From Utricularia gibba (Eukaryota > Streptophyta > Magnoliopsida > Lamiales > Lentibulariaceae), in the NCBI GenBank assembly GCA_002189035.1, contig NEEC01000002.1:868001-932000 (forward strand): DNA of 64,000 nucleotides. Reading direction: 5' to 3'. Shown one piece after another: positions 11,529 through 27,508 of the stretch (its first letter is position 1; every line of letters starts with the position of its first letter). The notes beneath the pieces were generated by a model. It was given only the letters and a program-made list of their open reading frames with translations. It was not told the origin of the DNA and searched no databases. The position numbers were made by a program, and so were the translations under genes.

Positions 11529-13791
11529 AACTCGATCCTCCCTTCACCCTCTTCAAACCATAACCTCCCTCTCAATCCATGTGAAAACCCAGATAACGAT
11601 ACAGCACTCCAGTCCTCAGCAAAAGGGGATCGATCAGTAAACCTGGACAAAAACGGAGCTATGGCGAAGGAAAAAGACGAAGTTGCAGGTTAGCTAGCTA
11701 TTAATATGATGTGACTACAGGTTCCTGAGCGAAGAAGACGAAGAAGTAGTGGCAATATAGAAATTTATCATGAAAAGGATCTTGGTTTTTTCCCCTCGGC
11801 ATTCATGACGCAGATGGGTTGACCATCTCTGCCGTTGGATTCCAAAGTAGACCTCCCACCCACCGTCGGATCCAGCAGCAAAGTCCTTTTTCCCGAATGG
11901 CGACTATAAACCGATCAATAACTGAACCACATGTTAAAATCATGAGGTGTCTTTTATGCAAAGTAGGTATATTTTTTAATTTTTTATTCCTTTTTTTTTT
12001 ACAACAAAATCACAATTTCTTCACCCATAATGAAAAAGCCCATCATCCATTTATTATTTTGTTGAGTGTTAGGTTAGGGAGTAGGTCTTAGATGGACACG
12101 CTTAATTCGGATCCACCACACGGGTCGGGTCAACTTCTTACCTTTTGAATAATGAAGGCTAACAATTTTTTTTCCATTTTGACTGTGTTAAGAGAATTGG
12201 AGGATGGATATTTTTGCAAATAATATGAAAATAGTTTTGTTACTGCTTTTGTATAAAAAGAAACACGAATTTAGAAATATTGTTATTTTTATTTACAATT
12301 TATTAGTCTAATATGTTTTATTTAATCCATGTAATTCATATTTATATTAAATATTTTTCATTATAATTTATATTTAATACTTAAATCAGCACACTTTAGA
12401 AAGATATATGTTGGATGGTATCAACTGACAAATATTAATAAATATATCGAAATCTGGTGCTTAATAAGGATACATATATTTAAGAAATTTAATAATTTAT
12501 GAAATTAATCACATAATCTAAATTTACGATTTTATCACTTAACGATCAAAGATTAGAATTTTCAAAAATTATGAAAAGAGAACAAAGCCTAAATAAGATA
12601 AGATTTATGAAGAATTGAGATTGAGATTTGATATTCTTAAGATGGGTTTTATATATTGGAATCGTCATTTCACATCTTTTTATATAAATAAAAATATTTC
12701 TTATATTAACTATAATTCATCACCAAACACGTCCTAATAAATTTTCGAGTCGTTCTTACGTGTTGTTTGGATTGGATTTGATTTTTTTTTTTTTTTTTTT
12801 TGACTTGAGTCTTTAGATGGGATAGAGGTAAGAATTAGGAGTTAGGTGCAATAAATTTTTTATCCAAAGTCAACGTTTGCTTTACCTAACTAAAACGACG
12901 TGTTAGATTTTCTAATGAGGCTGCTCTAGGTCCAGGCGCGTCATTAAATTGGGGATCAAGAAACTAATGGAATCCGTTTGTTATAGTTGACTAAACGGAG
13001 CGCCTCATGATGGGCCTATTTTTGTACGGATAATAGGCCTTTGGGTTATTGTGGGGCGGCCCGACTCAGAGGCAAGGAAGCCTGGAATGGTAATGGGCCT
13101 TTGGTGCTATCGCCTGCACTGTTCCAGCGGAAATGGAGGACTGGGTCTACACTCGGAATTTAATGATCTTCGCTGGTTGGGTGATGTGATTGGGCGGAGT
13201 TTATCTGCGAAATTTCTGGGTTTTGGTTGGTTTAGTGAGTGCTTTGTGGGCTCGAAGCAAATCTACTCATTGTTTGATTTCTCTTTTCTTTTTTCCGATG
13301 CAATCAGTCTTTCTTCTTGAGTCAGTCGGTAGGTGCCATTTATGGAGAGAGATTGTGGGTTGGGGTGGGTCGTGTGTCCAGGCTGACCCACGAGCCAACC
13401 CTGACCAATGCAGCAGATGACCCAATGGGTCAGGCTCCAGGCCCAATTATGTGTTTATGTTAAAATGGTTTGCTGAAGATTCCGACATGGATGGCAAGCA
13501 TACTCCAAGAAATAACTGGACTAAATTGTTCAATCCGCGACGCGTGCCACTTGCATGCAATGAAACTGGAGTTGCAGACGAGAATGTTAAAGCGAAGTTG
13601 AAATCCGTGTCAATGGGAGCGCCACTTATTATTTATAAATCCGGATAATTTTGACAGTCATTGCGAGACGACAACAAACTTTGGATTCTCAGCAGCGGTT
13701 TCATCAGCGGTGCAGCCTGCAGGGTTAAGGAGATTAGGCGGGTGGGATTCTGTACCAAGCAACCAGAAAATGGTGTCTGAGGCAAGGCGAC
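11529..13791. other. Intergenic region between the flippase and LTP genes
   Basis: Positions 11529-11800 are the flippase leader and promoter side. 11950-12780 is AT-rich with a decayed relative of the AT-rich repeat near 12290-12400. A T-run of about 20 lies near 12782-12801. 13020-13660 is less AT-rich and has short open frames on the plus strand, but none shows family motifs. No gene is supported. Confidence 0.5.
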
Positions 13792-14139
13792 TTACGTGGA
13801 GCAGTCGAGTGACGGCGTGTACTTGTACGGAAATGGGATCTGGCATTTGGAGGGGAGGCCGTTCACCAAATTGGGGTTGGCGCCAAGTGCGGGAACAAGA
13901 GCTTTAACGCATCTACAAGCAGCCTGGAGGTCAGGCGTGGTTTGTGTTGCGGCATTCAGTCGCTTCAGGGCGTCGCAGCAGGTGATCGGCAAGCTGCCGC
14001 CGTTTCGGACGTATCCGACGCAGGGTGTTAGAGCTGCTACGACACCTCCGCAAGTGACGGCCCCCTCGGCCGGAGCCGCCCTCACCGCCAGGCAAAGAAC
14101 CACAACGACCGACCCAATGAAGCCCAACGTACGCGCCAT
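13792..14139 (-). CDS. Non-specific lipid-transfer protein, type 1
   Basis: 115 codons as read to the first stop. It starts MARTLGFIGS with a hydrophobic signal peptide that probably ends at APAEG, leaving a mature protein that begins AVTCGG. All eight cysteines of the LTP fold are present in the order C-C-CC-CxC-C-C, including the CRC motif. These small secreted proteins carry acyl lipids in the apoplast and cuticle. The reading frame meets TAA directly after SLDCST, but that TAA lies inside a good donor (CTCCAC|GTAAGT). Type 1 LTP genes usually have an intron a few bases before the stop, so the real C terminus probably comes from a small exon; CTGCAG near 13722 would add three residues and a TGA. 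A minus-strand TATAAAG lies about 45 bp upstream of the ATG. I started at 14139 because the upstream extension is not signal-like. Confidence 0.9.
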   Translation of the reverse strand: MARTLGFIGSVVVVLCLAVRAAPAEGAVTCGGVVAALTPCVGYVRNGGSLPITCCDALKRLNAATQTTPDLQAACRCVKALVPALGANPNLVNGLPSKCQIPFPYKYTPSLDCST

Positions 14140-17100
14140 GATCCACGTATTCTTGGAGTTCGAGTGGGAAGAAGACTGGTGCTTTATAGAGAAAAAAAAA
14201 TACATGCATACACGTAGGGTTTCGTTTCATTTCCGAAGCTTGTGATTCACGTGGTGTATACCAGTAGGAGAGTAGTGTGCTCAGACAAGTGCCATAGCTA
14301 GTTGTCTCTATGCTCACCATATGCTGCAACTAACCTTATTTCGATCACGGTCGCATATTTATGGCCTTCCAATCCACAAGTACATGTTTTAATGACTGAA
14401 AGGCTGGTGGATGTACTACAAGGTGCCTGTGCGGTGCTCCCTCCTCATCAGCATTCAGCACCACAACTGCAACCTTGACAAAATCAATGCTCGTCGCGTT
14501 CTTGTTCTTTTCTTGCATTAAATGCGTGCTGTAGTAGGTTTCTTTCCTTTCCCGTCTTGTCGTCTCTTGCATCCTGTTGTGACTCTGTAGAGATACTGCA
14601 CGGATTCTGTAATAATTAAAAAAAAAAAAGGCATGTGGGAGAAGAAGCGGGTCAGCGAGCACAATACCCACCCATTGCCACTAGCTCTTTCAAAAGCGAA
14701 ACCAAGACAACCATTTCCTTGTCTGAACACCTCACGAAGGGGAACTATCGGTGGAAGATGGTGCATCACTACCGGTAAGAGAAATTGGGAAACAGTGTTG
14801 GAAATAGGAATTGGTTAGGATAATAGTTGTTTTTTTTATGGTAGATATTACACAAGTCATAGTTCGATTTATTTTATTTTTAATTTAGGTCAATGCAACT
14901 CTTCTTATGTTTTTTTTTTCTAATTGAAACGAAGATCCATATGAACCCAATTATTTCAGAAGCCCAGTCAGTTGGACCCAAATCCAGTAGCAACCACATT
15001 TTTTTAATTGAGAAAATATATAAAAAATACCACATTTATTTAACTAAATAATTAAAAGCAATCATTATTATTATTATTGAAAACATTCCATTGGTTGGTT
15101 TTCACCTTAATAAATTATTCTTTTTTTAATTTGAAGCGATGCTTTGCAAGGACCACAATTAATATTATTACTGTTTCTTTTCGTGTAGAAAACAAACAAC
15201 TTTGTGTTGAATGCTGTTACTGAAAATACAAAAGCAATGATTTTGTGAATGATGGATTCATGGCGAATGCTCCTGGTTGACGGAAAAGACCACGAGAACA
15301 GATCTCAGGGGCAGCGCTGTTGCAGAATGATTGATGGTTGTTAGGAAGCGTCCATCAATCAATCCTTCTTCCACTGCTCACGGGTCGCCCCCTTTCCTCC
15401 TCTCCCTCTCCGCTGCAACAACACTCCTCCCACCGACGTTCCGGTGGAGCTTATCGATCGCCGGCGGCGCGGCGCACCGTCCACCTCAGAAACAGAACCG
15501 GAAGCTCTGAAGAGTAGAGTTGGACAGCCCACCAAACTTGGAGTAGTCCGTGCGTGAGGCAAGGACATGGAGGTACGCTGGCAATTGGACGGGTCTCCCT
15601 CCTTCCTCCGCTTGGTCTACCTTATCGCTGAAGAATGCATGCCCCAAACCAATGGCCCAGATTTGAATCCTTCCATTTCCATTATTGCGACACGACTTGC
15701 GAAGATGCCGTGAGGGAGATATCCCCAAGGATGCACTTGATCATACCTAGACTTACCTCATCGGGTCATTTCTTGGTCGAACAACTCATTCCTCGTAAAT
15801 TTGAACCCTAAAACACACTTGTAGTAGTATTAAAGTAAAGAATCTCAACCCAAAAATTAACATATGTTTGGAACAGCTTTTAAAAATAACTCTACAAAAA
15901 TTGATTCTATATATTTAAGAAGCATTTTAATTTTTATTAGAATAGGATTACCTTAACTTCTTAAAAAAATTGAAACATTTCATTATTCCAACTCAATATG
16001 GAGCAGAAACAACACATGTTTTGTCTAAGAATTAATTTTAAAAATACTGTTATTGAAGTTGAGATTACACCAAATAAACTATTAGAATAACATAATTAAA
16101 CATATAGAATATTATGAATTAATTATAAATTTACGTTTATTATATATGTAAATTTTAATTATATGTTTGATTTCATTGATTGGATCTTTAAATTCAATAT
16201 GATATTATAACGACATGATTCAAGTACATAAAAAAATTAATTGGATTTAAATATTTCTAACATGATACAAGTTTATATGAGTAATTTATCTCCGCCACAC
16301 CGATTGACCTATTGAATACTTGTGTGTGTGTGTCTCCTCCGTCGTGCGGACATGTCGTCTGACGGTGGAGCTCGGTATCCGGGCGGCCGGAGGGGTGGGC
16401 CGAGCAATAAAATAAAATAAAATAAATGGTAGGGGTGACGATAATGAAGCAGTACGGATTCGCTGGATGCCGCTGCCTTTGTGTGGAGCATGGAGAGTGG
16501 AGAATCTAAAATAAATCTGTGTGCCTATTTTAATTATCAAAATCATTATTGTCCTCGTGTGGTCCGCTCTACTTCTTCTCCTCCTCCTCCGCCGACACTT
16601 TCCACCGCCCTCACGTGCCGTTTGACCGGAGCCCCCGCGGCGGTGCCCACCTCACCACCCCCCGTAAAAAAAAAAAAAAAACCCTTCTTCGTTTCCCAGT
16701 CAGTATCCGATCGGATCCGATCGGACGGCGAACCTTACGTCACGGGAGATGCCGATACCCTTAGCCTGAGAGAGAGTGAAGAGGCAGGGGCCATTGGGGG
16801 AGTGGGTCGGGGGTGCGGTGTCCGTGTCCGACACAACAAACAGTGGTGATAAAGAAAGGATCAGTGTGCGAAAACGACGTCCATGGAACCCAGTCAAAAA
16901 ATGAAACGCATAAACCCATATTTATTGCTTGTCTTCACCAACACTGCTGCTGCTACTGCGGTGGAAATTTATTTTTTTCCAGAAAATTAATTCCCATTTT
17001 TAAGGAAATTATTACAATAAAATATATCATTTAATTGTAATAATAAAAGAATATTTAATGTAATTACAGTACTTAAGTAGTAATCTCCTCCCGACCGGAA

Positions 17101-17339
17101 CAGCCTTTCATCAAATCGGCTGTCGCATCGGCGTCTCGATTTCTCGCGAGTAGATGCGGCCGGGTTTTTCACACCCGTGAACCGGTAATTTTTTTTTTTT
17201 CATTCTACCAGGAAAAAAAAATTAAAAAAATGTGTTTCTTGAAGAAGAAAGCAGAGGAAATATTCTTATTTATGAGAATCTACATAGGATACCCTAATTT
17301 GACCACAATAGCCCCGAAAAACGATGGATGTGGCGAAAA
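14140..17339. other. Intergenic region, no supported gene
   Basis: Mixed AT-rich DNA with two GC-richer islands. At 15360-15730 open frames exist on both strands; the minus-strand frame 15486-15728 (80 codons, with VQLPAYLHVLASRTDYSKF) is the most protein-like, but I do not recognise it and see no splice partner. At 16560-16900 there is a CT-rich, GC-rich stretch with a CACGTG G-box-like site, more like a promoter or leader. An inverted, shortened copy of the AT-rich repeat lies at 16081-16155. Confidence 0.5.
16081..16155 (-). repeat. Dispersed AT-rich repeat, shortened copy 4 (inverted)
   Basis: On the minus strand it reads ATTTACATATATAATAAACG, TTTATAATTAATTCATAAT, and ends TTATGTTATTCTAAT. 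The ends match copies 2 and 3, but the middle is shorter. Confidence 0.45.
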
Positions 17340-18331
17340 CTAAGGTACACGGGGAGGGGCAATAAAGTCAACCCAAAGTTGCTTGAACACACTGATGATG
17401 AGATCATGGTACTCGGCGGAGTTCAACGACAAGTAGCACCCGAGAAGCTCCTCCAGGTCCTTGGAGTCCTTTAGATTGTTCTCCACCATCATCTCCAACA
17501 TGGATTCCATGAAATCCCGCCGGGATCCCTGGAGCTTTTCACCACCGCCACGCCTCGCCGCCGGGCGCCCATCCTCGGCGAGTTTACACGGAGTTTGAGG
17601 CCTCCCGCTGCGGAGATTCTCCTGAGGGAGTTCGTGCCGGCGGTGGCGGGGGGCTCCCCGGCAGATGGTTTGTCTTGGTGACAATAGGATGGAGGCACCT
17701 AAGGTAAACAATGTGGGGGCATGGGAGCCCATTATTGGGGTTAGAGATAACATTTTTAAGTATTAATAATTAGAGTAATTAATGTGCACCTATTTGGTTT
17801 TAAAATAATTAAAAAATGATCATGTTTTTGTTGACTTTAACCCGTATTAATTGTTTGTTAAATGCAAATTAGACTCATAAAACACAGACTAATACCTTTC
17901 AAATTCACGGGCTTTAGTGCCGGGGAGCGGCGGCGATGTGGAGGGTTGAGGGGACGAGAATTCGGGGTCACGGGTTCAGGGGCGGCGCGGCGGCAGCTGT
18001 TAGAAGGGGTCGCCGTGATGGGTCTCCGCGATCTGCTGCGCCGCCTTTTGGAGGACCGTCGCGGGGGCTGAAGGGATGAGTGCTGGTCCGAAAGTCGGGT
18101 GAAGTAGTAAGATTTCCTCCGTTCGGAGGGGAGGAGACTTGGGGTAGGAGCAGAGAGGGATGATGAGGAGAGTGTGGAAGAAGATGAGGAAGACCAGGAA
18201 GACTGGAATGAAGACTGCGACAGAGAGTTCGAGGATTGCTTGCTGCCGGTTCTGCGCTTCACCATTTCCCGGAGCTTGAAGAACCAGGCCGCCGGAATGA
18301 ATTGGGATAACCTGAACCTGCGATTCCCCAT
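17340..18331 (-). CDS. OVATE family protein, reading frame probably damaged
   Basis: The N-terminal part starts [20 protein letters not shown], typical of OVATE family proteins (transcriptional repressors working with TALE homeodomain and TRM proteins on organ shape), followed by serine-rich and basic stretches. A GT-AG intron of about 197 bp fits 17895-17699 and joins exon 18331-17896 to 17698-17340 without a stop (264 residues). The C terminus carries the OVATE domain: [43 protein letters not shown]. Conflict: between about 17690 and 17525 the family-like sequence ([17 protein letters not shown]) is in a different frame from the OVATE domain. The frames meet at a CCC run (17522-17524), and one lost base would explain it. 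Most members are intronless, so the intron is itself uncertain. The family call is firm; the exact protein is not. Confidence 0.8.
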
Positions 18332-18396
18332 CGATGATCCAATGCCGGTATATTTTCCTCGGACAAGTAGAAAAGAGCGAAGGGGATTCTCGGGTT

Positions 18397-18404
18397 TTAT
18401 ATAG
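18397..18404 (-). promoter_or_regulatory. Probable TATA box of the OVATE gene
   Basis: Minus-strand TATATAAA (CCTATATAAAACCC) about 66 bp upstream of the ATG. Spacing is good for a short leader. Confidence 0.6.
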
Positions 18405-19023
18405 GAAAAATTTGTACAGTGAGGGCAAAATAGTCAACTCATACTCAACTTTTTCCTTTTTTATTTTTTTGCACTAATGTTAAATGTGAGACTATAATAA
18501 TATTTCATATATTATATAAAGGCTGGAAATTAGAAAATGTAGTACTATCTAAAAGAAGATAAATTAATATATTAAATAATAATTCGGCCAAGCTGCCATC
18601 TTCTGTGTGGGCCATGAGCCCAACACGTCATCTTTTTAACCGAGCCTGATGGGCTTTTTAATGGGTTGGGTTCATAGTAAATCGGAAGCCGGCCGGGTTT
18701 CGTCGGAGTTCCCGCAGCTCAGCCGGGTCAGTGGACGGCAAAACTCGTCGGATACCTGGGTGGTTCCCGCGATGCCCCTCCACTAAGGGGAAGCGTTCGA
18801 AGCTCCATGCTCTTTTGTTGAACGAAACTGGAAAACAGATGATTTTGTATGTAACAATGAAACTGATGAGCAGGTGGGGGATACGTAATACGTTAACTTA
18901 ACAAGCAATTTCTTACCATTACATATCACACGACGGCCGGTCGGAGAGACGCGAGCCGAAAGCAGAGGACACGCAACAAACACTAGGTGAAAGAGGGTTG
19001 GTTATAGCAACAGTCATTACCTT

Positions 19024-20785
19024 TTATGAGTTGCTACAGAGAATGGGTGCACACTGCTTCTTCTTTTTCTTCTTGTTCTGTTTAGATATGAGGAGTGTGA
19101 TCCTGGAAAAGGCGAACTTCTTTCTCTTCGCTGGGAGTTTCTTGATTTCTCCTGAGTTCTCAGTCGAGCTTTTATCTGGTCGACTCAGCATTCGGGCAAG
19201 AGAAACCTTGTGCTTGCCAGTGTGATCCTCGGATGTACCATGTTCTCGTACTCTTCGGTTAGAAGCAGCTTCCTGCTGAGTATTTGGCCGATTGATAGAG
19301 TTGGTTTCAGGACAGGTTTTGGCTCATCATCGACAAGAGGGTCCGGATCCTTTACGTCAGCTAGAATTGTGTCTCTTCTGTGGGCCGATGGATGAGGATT
19401 CTTGAATTTCGAGGAATTGTGAACCGAGCGGCGTTTATGTCCATGTTCAGATCTCCATTTCCTCAGTGCTTCTTCAACTGCAACTTTGCCTCTGTTTGCT
19501 TCTTCTACTCTGCGTAGTACTTCTTCCAAGGCCATTTTACTGATCTTCACTTCTTCCTTGGCTTCTTCAACCTTTCTCAGTATTTCTGCCTTCGAAACCT
19601 GGGCATCATCTAGATCCTGCATTGCTTCCCGGACTCCATCCTTCAATGCTTGCTCTGCTTTACTGGCTTTAGTGACTAAGGATGAGTATTCCTTGAAACT
19701 AAGAGTGACATTTCCGGATTTTTTCTTGTCAACACCAGAGATAGCTCTGATTTCCGCTAGTGCTAGAGCTTCAGATGCTTTTGCTGCTTCCTTCATTTTC
19801 ATAGCAGCAACTAACCGGATCTCAGCCATCCGAATCCTCGATGTAGTATGTTCAATATCAGAGATCGCCCTTTCAACCTCATACCTTGCAGCTTCTGCTA
19901 CCTTCTTAAACTGTTCAGCCTCAGAGGTTAACTCCATTAGCTCCCTTGCGATACAGGCTGGTTCACTGGAAACAACTTCAACTTCCTTGCTGTCTTTAAC
20001 AAGCTCCAGCTTCTGCTTTGTTTGATTTAGTTCCTCCTCCAAACTAGCAGCTTTGGCAGCACTAGAAGCCAGGCGTTGACGAGTCTTTTCAAGAGATAGT
20101 CGCTCTTTCTCGATTTTCTTCTTGTATGCATCAACCGTGGTCCGGATTCCAGTAAGATCATCAGTAGTTTTCTCTAAATTCAACTTGGCCTGTTTCAGTT
20201 CCTGAAGAACGAATTCAGGTGCATCAGTGGGAGGAGCACAATCATCTCCTGCACCCGGCTCCCTTTCAGGACACTTTTCAACACAAGTTGCATCATTAAT
20301 CTGAGGGTTTTCAGCTTGATACTGAAGCTTTAGCTTGAGTTCTTCAACAGTGTTTTTCGTAGCTTCAAGCTCCTTCAACACCTCAAGAGTTTCCCTTTCT
20401 TTCACTGCGAGTTCTCTTCGCAGTTCTGCAGCCTGTTCCTCCATGTTAATAACATCAACCATTTCACAGTGCCCCTGCCAGAGGAAAAACTAGCCTCACA
20501 CATTGATCCAATTTCTAGATACAAAACCACCCAAACTGCACGGGGAAAACGCTATACCCAGAAAGGGGAGGGGGATGTGGGCAGGAAGGAACACAGTAGA
20601 TTTCTACCCACCTCGGTCTCCGTCGGTGCCGCCGCGTTCTCCCAAGACTCCTGCGAAATGGGTTTCCAGAAACCCATTCCCCCGAACCGATTCGCCGCCT
20701 CCTTCACCGAATCGAACGGCGAAGAGTCGATTTCAGCCCGCCCAGAACCATGGGCTTGCCGGATTTCACAACCATCACTCGCCAT
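19024..20785 (-). CDS. WEB family (DUF827) coiled-coil protein, with a one-base frameshift
   Basis: Two exons, 20785-20612 and 20474-19024. Exon 1 has the WEB-family signature EIDSSPFDSVKEAANRFGG and GFWKP; the donor is GAG|GTGGGT. Exon 2 is a long coiled coil of heptad-like Glu/Lys/Ala runs (residues about 60-400). WEB proteins act with PMI2 in chloroplast photorelocation or belong to a broader actin/chloroplast movement group; this one looks closest to the short At2g38370-like type, from memory. As read, the frame ends early at 19185 after TLASTRFLLPEC. The conserved tail (KVSLARMLSRPDKSS, then a lysine run and QCAPIL) continues in the next frame to TAA at 19024-19026. The switch lies at the GG of ATGGTACATCC (19238-19239), and one missing base would restore about 545 residues. 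An alternative start four codons upstream exists. An assembly error is more likely than a null gene. Confidence 0.85.
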
Positions 20786-21486
20786 TTTCGAACACACAAA
20801 AAGTAGGAGAAAAAGGGTGCGTCACAACGGCATTTCCAGAGCGGAAAACTGAAGAAAAGCAACGCTTAAACTTGTCAAGATCGCTGATAGAGTACTAGAG
20901 AGAAATGCAGGTGGCCACTTTCAGCTCCTTCTATTCCCCAAAAAGCGAAGCCATAAATACTGACGGAGAATTAATACATTCAAAACTCAAAAAGCCCCAG
21001 CCTTACATCCAGTGCAGCGAATCTTCTTCCACTTTCAACTCAACAAAGCAAAGCAACAATAATTCCTACTTCTGCAATTAAAAATCCAGTCTTTACTTTC
21101 TTGCTGACCGTTGCCCACCCCGTTTTGAAATATAGCCGTTACTCCCAAGATCAAAGACTCCTATTCATTCCCAAATTCAATTTAAATCTTAAAATCTTTT
21201 ATGCATATTGATTTTTATTTTAAAATATAATTAAAAATTATTCCACATATTATATAAATACATGTGACTGGAATATATATTATATTATAACATAGATGTG
21301 TAGTGAATAATGAAATTGTTTTTTTATATTATGGAAGGATTGCATGGAAATTACAAATTCAATCATTTTTTTAATTAAAATTGCCCCAAAATAAACATAC
21401 AGGAAATTACAATTCAAGAAATGGGATTTTGAATGGAATTTAAAGAATAAAAAAATAATAAATGGAGTGAAGAATAAAGTGTGGCA

Positions 21487-22620
<1,134 letters not shown>

Positions 22621-22714
22621 TGGATCAAGCACCCAGTTGTTTAGGGTTTTTCTTCACTTCAAGGCTTGTTGCCGATGGCGGTGGTGGTGGCTCCGGACAA
22701 CGAACCGCCGCGGG

Positions 22715-22722
22715 TATTTATA
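22715..22722 (-). promoter_or_regulatory. TATA box of peroxidase A
   Basis: Minus-strand TATAAATA in CTATAAATACCC, 95 bp before the ATG. The same octamer sits at similar distances before peroxidases B, C and D. Confidence 0.7.
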
Positions 22723-24123
22723 GTTCAGGAGGATGGAGTCTCACTCATTTTCTGTAAGAAATTTCAACACGATTATGCACCAACTATTCAAAAAACGGCG
22801 CACTCTCATGCAATTAACAACATAAATTAAATCCTTTTTGAAAAAAAATATAATATTTGCAAATTCTGATAAGGTTCGATTCTTTTGATTAGGGAGAATT
22901 TTTTTCTTGTTTTAAACAAAATTTTGAATTTATTAATTATTGATAAATAAATAAATATATATATATATATATAAATGTTCGCCAGCTTGCTTTTGAGGAC
23001 GCGCTGTTGAACAATGACGACCGCTGACTGAAGTAATTTTGACGAATGTTGGGTTTTAATTCTATGTGCTTGTGATTACATTTTCTAACTATGGGTGATT
23101 GAGCAGTTTTTTAATAAAATATTGAGTTTATAATAATTAAATATTAATAAATAGTTTTGATCTCTGGTGGACGGATTAGATAAGGATGTATTAGATTTTA
23201 ATTAACGGTAAATTTAAATTAGTTATATTTAAATGACCGCATATGATTATTGAGAGTATGTTTTATAAAAAGGATTAAAAATTATATTTAAAATATTATT
23301 GTATTTTAATGTGTTAATTTAAAATATATAAACTATATTTGATACATAAATTTCTCGAATATATGTATAAAATAATATTATATTTAATACATATGTTTAA
23401 TATATATATAAAATAAATATCAATACTCAAAAATTCATATATTATAACATTGTTGAATGAATCATAAAAAAAACCTAAAAAACACGCTTGAGTCCTCATA
23501 AAATTTAGAAGTTGAAATGGACGGGATTGTGTGATAAACAAGACTTATGGGGCGATATTGAAATATTAGGTAAAAGTTCCAAGTCTCCAGCTGTGATGAT
23601 CAATCACTCAGTCAAAGACGCGGACAGGGACCCATCCAAAACCCAAATACGACGTCGTTTCCTGGAACCCACACGCCTCCGAGAATCTTTGCATGCAGTG
23701 GCTTTCCCATTAGCTATGTTGTGTTTTTTAACAAAGTAAAGGCGAGCATGAATCATTAGTGTTGTAAAAAAACATCAGTTCTGTCAGTTTTACGCCTTGA
23801 ATACAATGACCGGGCTAGGTTTTCACCTGCAAGACTTGCCCCAGATTCAGAAGATTGACTGTGAAAAGCTAGTTAGTGATTTGTGATTGTATTTTACAGT
23901 ATAAAAAAAGCGAGATTCCCACCAGGTGAATGTTCATACTTCAGCAAAAGGAGCAAAAAGCTTATGTTACAGTATCAAAAAGAGCGAGATTCCCACCAAG
24001 AGAATGTTCATACTTGGGCAAAATGAACAAAAAGTTTAAAGCAGAAGACATTTCTATCTTGACTGAAGAAAATTGAAAAGTATATGTGATGTGAATCTCT
24101 TGTTTTGAAGCTCCATCCTCGCC
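22723..24123. other. Intergenic region between peroxidases A and B
   Basis: AT-rich. It contains an (AT)n run near 22955-22972 and two near-identical stretches of about 40-60 bp (GCGAGATTCCCACCA, GAATGTTCATACTT) at about 23908-23960 and 23972-24020, a small tandem duplication in the peroxidase B promoter. No gene seen. Confidence 0.55.
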
Positions 24124-24131
24124 TATAAATA
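24124..24131 (+). promoter_or_regulatory. TATA box of peroxidase B
   Basis: TATAAATA in CCTATAAATACCG, 76 bp before the ATG at 24207. Confidence 0.75.
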
Positions 24132-24206
24132 CCGTTGCTACTGAATTGTTGGAATCCACCAAGAACCTAGAGAAGGAGAACCATAAGATATACTTCTGTT
24201 CCAACA

Positions 24207-25410
<1,204 letters not shown>

Positions 25411-26210
25411 TCAACCCATTATTCCATGAAGTTGCATTTCCCTCGTCTCCAGTTTCCTCAGTCAGTCAGTCGTCACCTCCGAATTGTCTAGTTCCCATTC
25501 ATTCTTAAACACGTGTTCATTTTCATGCCTCCCCATTTTTGCAAAATAAATATTATGAAATTATAAAAAACCAATCATTAAATCAAAATTAAAATTTTAA
25601 ATTCTACGTTTTAAAAAAAATAACCATGAAGTGACCGTACCAATGAATGCACCAAATTAGAAGCCCTAGTACAATTGAGGGCCTAAATGTGAAAATTGTA
25701 GTAAAACAAGGACCAGATTGTAGTAAACGGAAACATCAGGGGAGGGATTGAAAAGCGAAGTAATTCTTCTAAAAATAATAATAAAAAAGAGACACCCAAA
25801 CATATGTATATTAATAATTACGTTTATTTAATCACATTTATCAAAATTCATTTCTCATAAAAATTTTCTTAATTTAACTTTATTTCCTTTTTCAACATAT
25901 GATAGTGTTGTGACCCATTTCGTACTGATCAGAACTTATCAATTTCATTGAAATGAAGTTTTGTAAACCATGGTTCAATGTTAAATTCAGTTCAAAACCA
26001 GAATAATAAATCTTGAATTGAATCAAAATCAGAACGGAATCGTTGTTTCGATTCGAAACGAAAATAATAAAGAAAATATCACACTAATTTAATGAATTAC
26101 ATTATTGACTTGAGATTTTTTTGAATAGATCATAACAATGCACATTTGTTGAGAATGAGAAGAATATGATGACTGCACTTTGATAAAGGGATTATTCTGT
26201 GAACCGAGGA
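25411..26210. other. Intergenic region between peroxidases B and C (convergent)
   Basis: About 800 bp holding the 3' flanks of two peroxidase genes that face each other. It is AT-rich after about 25540, with no gene or clear repeat. Confidence 0.6.
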
Positions 26211-27419
<1,209 letters not shown>

Positions 27420-27500
27420 TGTTGGAAACAGAGAAGCTTCAAGGTTTTCTTGCACTGAAAAGCTTGCTGTTCGTGTTCCAAAACCTCGTCCCAGTACGTG

Positions 27501-27508
27501 TATTTATA
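27501..27508 (-). promoter_or_regulatory. TATA box of peroxidase C
   Basis: Minus-strand TATAAATA in CTATAAATACACG, 82 bp before the ATG. Confidence 0.7.

Noticed and set aside
15486-15728. 80-codon minus-strand frame in a GC-rich island
   Set aside because: The most protein-like of the unassigned frames, but unrecognised and with no exon partners; left as part of the intergenic entry.
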